Below are positions 57,851 through 64,000 of a DNA stretch of 64,000 nt, piece after piece (the stretch's first letter is position 1; each line of letters opens with the position of its first letter). Below the pieces are notes generated by a model. The model was given only the letters and a program-made list of their open reading frames with translations, was not told the origin of the DNA and did not search any database. The DNA is from Fennellomyces sp. T-0311 (taxonomy: Eukaryota; Mucoromycota; Mucoromycetes; Mucorales; Lichtheimiaceae). The position numbers were made by a program, and so were the translations under genes. The stretch is from NCBI GenBank assembly GCA_025266875.1, contig JALLLT010000005.1, positions 1,054,001 through 1,118,000 of the forward strand, in the 5' to 3' direction.

Positions 57851-58879
57851 TATATATATATATATATAAATGAGAAACAACCCCAAGACGAACTGTTTTT
57901 AAATGAATGGCAAAAGAATGGAGTTTCCTTTTTTTTTTCGCTGTTTTCTGGGGGGAGAGCAAAAGGTAAAAAAAAAAAAAAAGAAAAAAGGCACTATTGG
58001 AAAGCTCAGTTACGATTTCACCCTCCCCCCCCCCTTCGCTACTCTTTATTCAAGAAACTTTACTATCGAGTGACGTCGTCTAATATGCAAGGCGATCAAA
58101 ACGACTGAACCCGGCAAAAGTGACCCAGGTCGAACCGTTTATGGCAAGGAGTTGCTACTTTTTTTTCGTTTTCCCCCTATCTTACCTACGATGACTCTCT
58201 TGACCAATGATGGCTCGTTTTAATGCGGTATATCCTTTAATGAGTCGATAAACAGGGCACATCGCCCAGTGATCGATATTTTTAATCTGGTCCTTGTTTT
58301 TCACACACCCTGCTCCCTATCAAATAGCTTTTTTCTTTCTTTCCAGATTGACGACGCCATCAACTCGTAATAAAAAGAAGGGGGGCGAGCTATCTGTTAT
58401 TTTAGCGGATATTGTCGGGTTCGCGTTGTATATCATTATGCACCAGTCGACAAAAGAAAAAAAAACAGGAACTCATCGAGATGGTTCGGCAACGAAACCT
58501 CATTGAACGAGTTTTTTTTTCTGGGTCGTTTGTAACAGGGTGTACCTCGACTACATTTGTATGTGACCGTGATAACCGGTTTTTTTTTTGGTTGTCCTAT
58601 TATTTCAAACTACAATGGCGGGAGAGAAAAGTGGATGTATCCCAGCTCACTAGATGCATCAAACCACCTGACACCATACTATTTTCCATGATTGGCAGGA
58701 TTTGCCAGAGTTCGCAACGTTTTACTGGTATCACTTGATGTGCTCTATAGATAATTCATGTGACATGCTCGCGTTGGTCAGGAGGTACCTGCATATGTAT
58801 CTCTGATCCGGGTTAGGCCTTCTTATATTTTAGCCACACACTAAGGAAAAGTGATGTCAATATTAGCAGAGGGATAAGA

Positions 58880-58896
58880 GTTGACAAGTAGTCAAC
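58880..58896. promoter_or_regulatory. Inverted repeat GTTGAC-N5-GTCAAC
   Basis: Perfect 6-bp arms around AAGTA. A further TGTCAA lies at 58901 and GATGTCAA words lie on both sides (near 58853 and 58899). It could be a dimer-binding site; this is inference. Confidence 0.35.
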
Positions 58897-58952
58897 GTGA
58901 TGTCAACAATCCATTTCGATCCCCGGGCACTGACTTTTGGTAACCATGATAC

Positions 58953-58968
58953 GGTTTCCATGGCAACC
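58953..58968. promoter_or_regulatory. RFX-type X-box
   Basis: GGTTTCCATGGCAACC differs by one base from a perfect palindrome and fits the RFX/Crt1 X-box (GTNRCC-N-RGYAAC) except at one position. A half-site (GGTAACCATG) lies just upstream. It is 455 bp from the thymidylate synthase ATG. Confidence 0.5.
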
Positions 58969-59406
58969 AGAAGTGTGGAGGCATTCGCGGCGGGTACTCG
59001 AAAGTTTTTCATTCTCCGGATAAAGTCTTGGAGGTGTACTCTTTAAAAGTGTGTCCTACTCGCTTTCGTTCACCGGTTCGTTCAAAGAGGTAGAGCAACC
59101 TTTGGTGTTGGGCGCGGAAGAACCGTGTGTACGGGAATAAGCATACCTTTGGGTGAGTTGGTGCCGACGTACCTAGCAGTGTATAAGGCTACTAGCCACT
59201 CAAGAGACTAGACCTTGCTGCGCAGGACGATACAGTTTTATTAGTAATACATCCTTGATCTCTCAGGCTCCATTGGGTGACTAAAGAATTCTGCGTGTTT
59301 GACGCCATCGCGTCGCAAGTAGACATCATCATCCCAAGTTCGGAGTTGATCGGTCCAAAAACATTCATAAAACGCGCGCAGTTCGCGTCTTTTTCTTTTT
59401 ACCACT

Positions 59407-59412
59407 ACGCGT
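59407..59412. promoter_or_regulatory. MluI cell-cycle box (MCB), ACGCGT
   Basis: ACGCGT lies 10 bp upstream of the thymidylate synthase ATG, with further CGCG words near 59309, 59372 and 59387. MBF-type factors bind MCBs and drive DNA-synthesis genes, including thymidylate synthase, at G1/S in yeasts. Confidence 0.5.
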
Positions 59413-59422
59413 TTCTGAAGCT

Positions 59423-60375
<953 letters not shown>

Positions 60376-60649
60376 TAAAAAAAAATGATCAAAAAGCGCG
60401 CGTTCTGCTGGATGATGACGATGGTTGCCAAATATGGGTCGACTAGGGTGTGCTTCCATGAGCTAGGGTTATCAGAGCAGATGGTGCAATCGGACGAAAC
60501 ATAAAGAATGCAAAGGCAAACGGGTGTTGCATGATCAAATACATAACGCTTGTCCCACGTATATTAAGTGATTTTTGCAACTCCCTTCTTTTTTTTCTTA
60601 TGCAGCCGCAGGGGAAACCTCCACTTGGCTTGAAACCAACCCTTCGCAA

Positions 60650-62003
60650 ATGTCAACTTTATCACTCAACCAAGATGACCACCCGCAGTCGCCGGCATTA
60701 ACACAAGAGAGCACCCGGGTGTGTCGAATCTGTTTGGAAAAAGACGACAAGTTTAATCTCATCTCCCCATGCCAATGCAAAGGCACAATGTAAATTTGCT
60801 CGCAAACATGGGTCTGCGGCCCATTGCCAAAAGCTGATGTCTGTTTGTCCCAGAAAATACGTTCACGCACACTGTATAGCTTCCTGGAGAAGATCACTGT
60901 CCCAAAATGGACGACAAAAAGAACTGTACCATTGCACATTATGCAAACAGAGGTTCCAGGTGCGCCATCGACGACGATGGGTGGCCTTGTTAAACTACAG
61001 AGGTAACGCATTGCTGGTAGAAAAATTGTGGGGTGGTTCTTAACGTGGTTTGTTCACAAAGTCTCCCGGGTCCTGGCCACGGCTGTCATTCTCATACTGG
61101 TTTTAATACCTGCGGGTAATGAATTGTGTATGTGTGTGTGCATACATCCAAGCAAACTGACCGTTTTATCCTCAAGGCACCATCATGAAAGCACTCATCC
61201 ATCTTTCCGTACAACTGTCAAACTACCCCGGTGGTCTTCATGAAGTATGGTCCACCGGTTCGCTCTTCAAAGTGCTCATTAAATCCATCGAAAACTCGCT
61301 TCGACGCACGTTCCTTGTCTTTACCAACCTACCTGACGAAACACTCACATCGCAACGCAAAGTCCTCTACACACCGTTTCCCGTATGTTTCCGATCCAGC
61401 ACCGACACCACGCACTCGCTCGTAACCAGCAAGCTCCTCTACTACTTTTTATTCCCCTTGGCCGACGACCGGCTGTGGCATTTCGTCCTATGTCGCCTCG
61501 AGCATCTCCACCTAGGCTTCTTTTTATTAGGCAGCATCAACAACATTTGGTTCACCTACAAAATATTGAACGACATGTTCGACATTGTGCTCGCAGTGCA
61601 GCAGCAGGAACAGATGGATGACGGGAACCAGGAGCATGATATGATCCAAGCAGCCGTGGCCGTGGCTCAGGCCGCTCAGAATGATCAGCGCATCGATACC
61701 ATCACCCGACGATTGGGTAAATTGGTCAAAGGGTTCCTGTTGACGTATTGCTGTTCCCTCGTCGTCTTGTTTTGGATCCATTTCAATTTGTTCGCCTTTC
61801 ATGTGGATATGCGTGATCAAGATCCAAATGATGAGGTCACCTATAATTCGCGCCAGTTTATCGCCGAATTCCCGCTTTGGACTTTCCGCTGGGTCACTCT
61901 CGGAATTGCCGTGGGTGACTTTGCCACCAGAGGCATATATGGCTGGCTGGAACGGATCACAAGTTGTGTGGATGACGAAGAAGTAATATCAACACCTACG
62001 TAA
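60650..62003 (+). CDS. RING-CH (MARCH-type) membrane E3 ubiquitin ligase (four exons, 389 aa)
   Basis: Exons are 60650-60789, 60854-61002, 61062-61115 and 61177-62003, all GT-AG, 1170 nt in frame. The RINGv finger has C4HC3 order: C25-x2-C28, C41-x-C43, H51, C54, C74-x2-C77 (VCRICLEKDD, SPCQCKGTIKYVHAHCIASW, YHCTLCKQRF). Intron 1 splits the finger between C43 and H51. Exon 3 encodes a hydrophobic span (VLATAVILILVLIPAG). Exon 4 adds further hydrophobic segments, including LLYYFLFPLADD, LGFFLLGSINNIWF, GFLLTYCCSLVVLFWIHFNLF and WVTLGIAVGDF. This is a multi-span ER or Golgi-type ligase. The downstream AATAAAAA near 62002 is a likely poly(A) region. Substrates are unknown. Confidence 0.88.
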
Positions 62004-62054
62004 TAAAAAAAAAACCCTTGTTTTCTAATTTATTAAACTCCATTTTGCTTATAT

Positions 62055-62492
62055 TCATGCTGCATGAAGTTCTGAAGGAATCTGTAGCCCAAACTCGTAT
62101 TGCAATAACCCTTGTTCCATGCATTGGCAGTATGGCAGATACTTGGAATGGAAGCCAACCTGGCAACGAACTATCAATATGACCAAAGTCCAATGGTGCA
62201 CACGTAGTACTGGACCATTCTTCAAATAGTTTGACAAATGGGATTGCGTACCGACCTTATAAAGTGGCGGCTGTTGGAGTCCACAAATGTCTTCCACAGC
62301 AGATGTTCATAACAGGGCAGTACTGTGCTTCGAGTGCATTGCAGTTATGTTCACTAGGTAGTTCCAAACAATACGGCTCGGTGATAGTGAAGTGTTTGAT
62401 GTGAGTGGTTGAAATGAAGAAATTTGCGAGACTCCTAAGTGGAGTATTTTATTCCATAGGTCAGAGAAACACAGGCCATGTACCACTGGCAA
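62055..62492 (-). pseudogene. Unknown open frame with one in-frame stop
   Basis: Two open frames, 62492-62307 and 62297-62055, lie in the same reading frame and are separated by a single TGA. The second part reads VEDICGLQQPPLYKVGTQSH, LSNYLKNGPVLRVHHWTLVI and LIVRCQVGFHSKYLPYCQCM and looks like real protein. No splice pair removes the stop convincingly. The family is not recognised. It follows the RING-CH gene tail-to-tail. Confidence 0.4.
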
Positions 62493-62889
62493 TACAGTTA
62501 TACAACTCAGTTATATCCCAATGTCACTGGATACGATATGTAGATAGATAAAATCTCGTCGAGTGGCTTACAGTACCAGATGACGGAGACTTGGGGAGCA
62601 CCAAAAGAGTTTTCGACTTTGCGGCTATGTAGGTCTTCCCATGTAATTTAAAGGAATTGCTTCCAGTACTGTAGTGGTTGGACACCAGGTTTCAGTTTTT
62701 CGATGTGCTGTCGTTCACTTCTAAGCTTGACCAAATGACACCTGGACAACTTGACAAAGGCTGGCCAAAGCCATCCACTATTTTCATGACACTACGCTTA
62801 ATTCCATTCATGAAACCAGCTTGCCAAGGATCGGTATAATAGACCTTCGAGGTCGGGATATTCTATATGCTCTGGGTATAGGCATTAAT
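62493..62889. other. Gene-free stretch
   Basis: 62555-62620 vaguely resembles the near-5' flank of HET copy 2 around 34675-34720. Nothing else was recognised. Confidence 0.35.
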
Positions 62890-63150
62890 GTAGATCAAAA
62901 GGCACAAAGAATAAAGAAACTAAGAAAAGTATCTTTGAAGTTTTGGATATGCTTTATTAAATGCAACCCTCTATGCATTTATATATTTGTGTATTGAATC
63001 AGTGATGGCAGTTTAGATAGTGTTTCGCCTTTAGAATTCCATGAATGGATAGAGGACGTATAGGATTCTTACGTTTGTTCTGATCATGCGGATCTGAGGA
63101 TGTATTAGACATCCGCCCTGCAGTGTAATGGCCTCATTGCAATATTGGAG
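62890..63150 (+). repeat. HET 5'-flank repeat, copy B, without a HET gene
   Basis: Matches 34880-35160 as an ordered series of words: CACAAAGAATAAA, AGTATCTTTGAAGTT, TTGAATCAGTG, TGATCATGCGGATCTGA and TAATGGCCTCATTGCAATATTGGAGT. No HET coding sequence is present next to it. Confidence 0.65.
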
Positions 63151-64000
63151 TCAATTTCATGTCCTGTAGAGTCAAGCTTGCTATACTAATATCCGAGAGC
63201 AAGAATTCTGGCGATCAAAAATGGCAACGATTGAGAGCAGCAAAACCTGCCAACCAAAAATTCAAAAAGCTGATGCGTGTGCCAATCCAACATCACCAAA
63301 GAACCCGGTTCAAGCAGTGATAAGCAACAAAAGAGGTGAAGAGTGCACATTAAGAGCCAAAGCATCCACAACAGTACGCTGCTTAAGGCCAACGTGAATG
63401 GTTGACACGATTATGTCTCTACAAAGAACAGCAAACGATTGGCATCAGCTTATCAACTGGAGATTACGCTTGCTTCCATTGATGTACATATAACACACCA
63501 TACTGTCCCTGTGAACAAAACAAGGCTCAGCAAGTGACATTTTGTTACCTATATGCTTATGAAGGCACCAACGTGAGAACTATTGGACGCATTTGGAAGC
63601 ATATCAGAACTCAATGACTCGTTCAGATATCGGGTACACCCAAATTCGTTGATTTAATTAAATTCGTGAGGTAAAATGAATAGTGGATCAAGTCGCTTAA
63701 ATAACTATTGTAATGGATTGAATGGGTAACTGAGAGTGAGTTAACAAGGGTTAAGCGAATCAGTAATCTTCTTTTGGCTTGTATCACTGGAATGCTTCTT
63801 CAGCTTTGTGTGGGGCTTCTATTTTGTATGCTAACTATTTTATTTCGCTGATGATGAAGAAGGTTATTTATACTATTTCATGGATAGTAAGAGTAGGATG
63901 GGAATGTGTAAAGCCAGGTATCATACTATGATGGTAGTATACTAGGATTGATGTCGTTTTATATGCTACTATGTAACGGGGGTAATTTGGCCTCTGAGGG
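63151..64000. other. Gene-free window end
   Basis: A hydrophobic minus frame (63186-63392) has no recognisable motif. The last 350 bp are AT-rich with repeated short words (ATGGTAGTATACTA, GATGATGAAGAAGG). Nothing is supported. Confidence 0.4.

Larger units (their letters stand above)
57851..59422. other. 1.6-kb intergenic region, likely regulatory for thymidylate synthase
   Basis: No coding frame convinces; those at 58294-58738 have no motif. It contains an RFX-like X-box, a GTTGAC/GTCAAC inverted repeat and CGCG words close to the thymidylate synthase start. Confidence 0.5.

Overview
The window looks like chromosomal DNA of a zygomycete fungus, most likely Mucorales. The evidence is many short GT-AG introns (about 48-85 nt), a TACTAAC branch point in one intron, type III glutamine synthetase, a white-collar-2 photoreceptor-partner gene, mucoralean-style Gln/Pro-rich proteins and decayed KDZ and MULE transposons. 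The order and any narrower placement (for example Lichtheimiaceae) are inference.

Layout. 0-7.4 kb is AT-rich. It holds a decayed aldo/keto reductase and an intact HET-domain gene. 7.4-11.4 kb is a divergent housekeeping pair, THI4 (thiamine thiazole synthase, minus strand) and type III glutamine synthetase (plus strand), sharing a 380-bp promoter with a TATA box and paired GATA-factor sites. 11.4-32.6 kb is accessory, repeat-rich DNA: degenerate minisatellites, a dispersed repeat found at both 14 and 27 kb, GA and poly-T tracts, two small membrane-protein genes, a multi-exon gene of unknown family, remnants of a KDZ element, of an HTH/nuclease-like gene and of a MULE transposase, and a clean 162-bp foldback MITE. 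32.9-44.6 kb is a HET-domain gene cluster, all on the minus strand: two intact copies and two relics. One relic is apparently split by about 3 kb of foreign DNA. 45.8-62.0 kb is dense and euchromatic: BRAP2/ETP1-type E3 ligase, an unknown basic protein, a DHHC palmitoyltransferase, a PCL-type cyclin, a WC-2 homologue, a small acidic protein with an RVxF motif, a large Gln/Pro-rich zinc-binding protein, thymidylate synthase and a RING-CH membrane E3 ligase. 62-64 kb returns to decayed sequence and carries a stray copy of the HET 5' flank.

The genes do not form one pathway. The most notable items are the HET family with its tandem decay series, a HET paralogue whose frame is kept only by splicing a 59-nt intron, a 12-nt microexon encoding the heart of the DHHC active site, the THI4/GSIII shared promoter, and candidate MCB and RFX X-box sites upstream of thymidylate synthase. 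All exon boundaries were worked out by eye from splice signals and reading-frame continuity. No search or alignment program was run.
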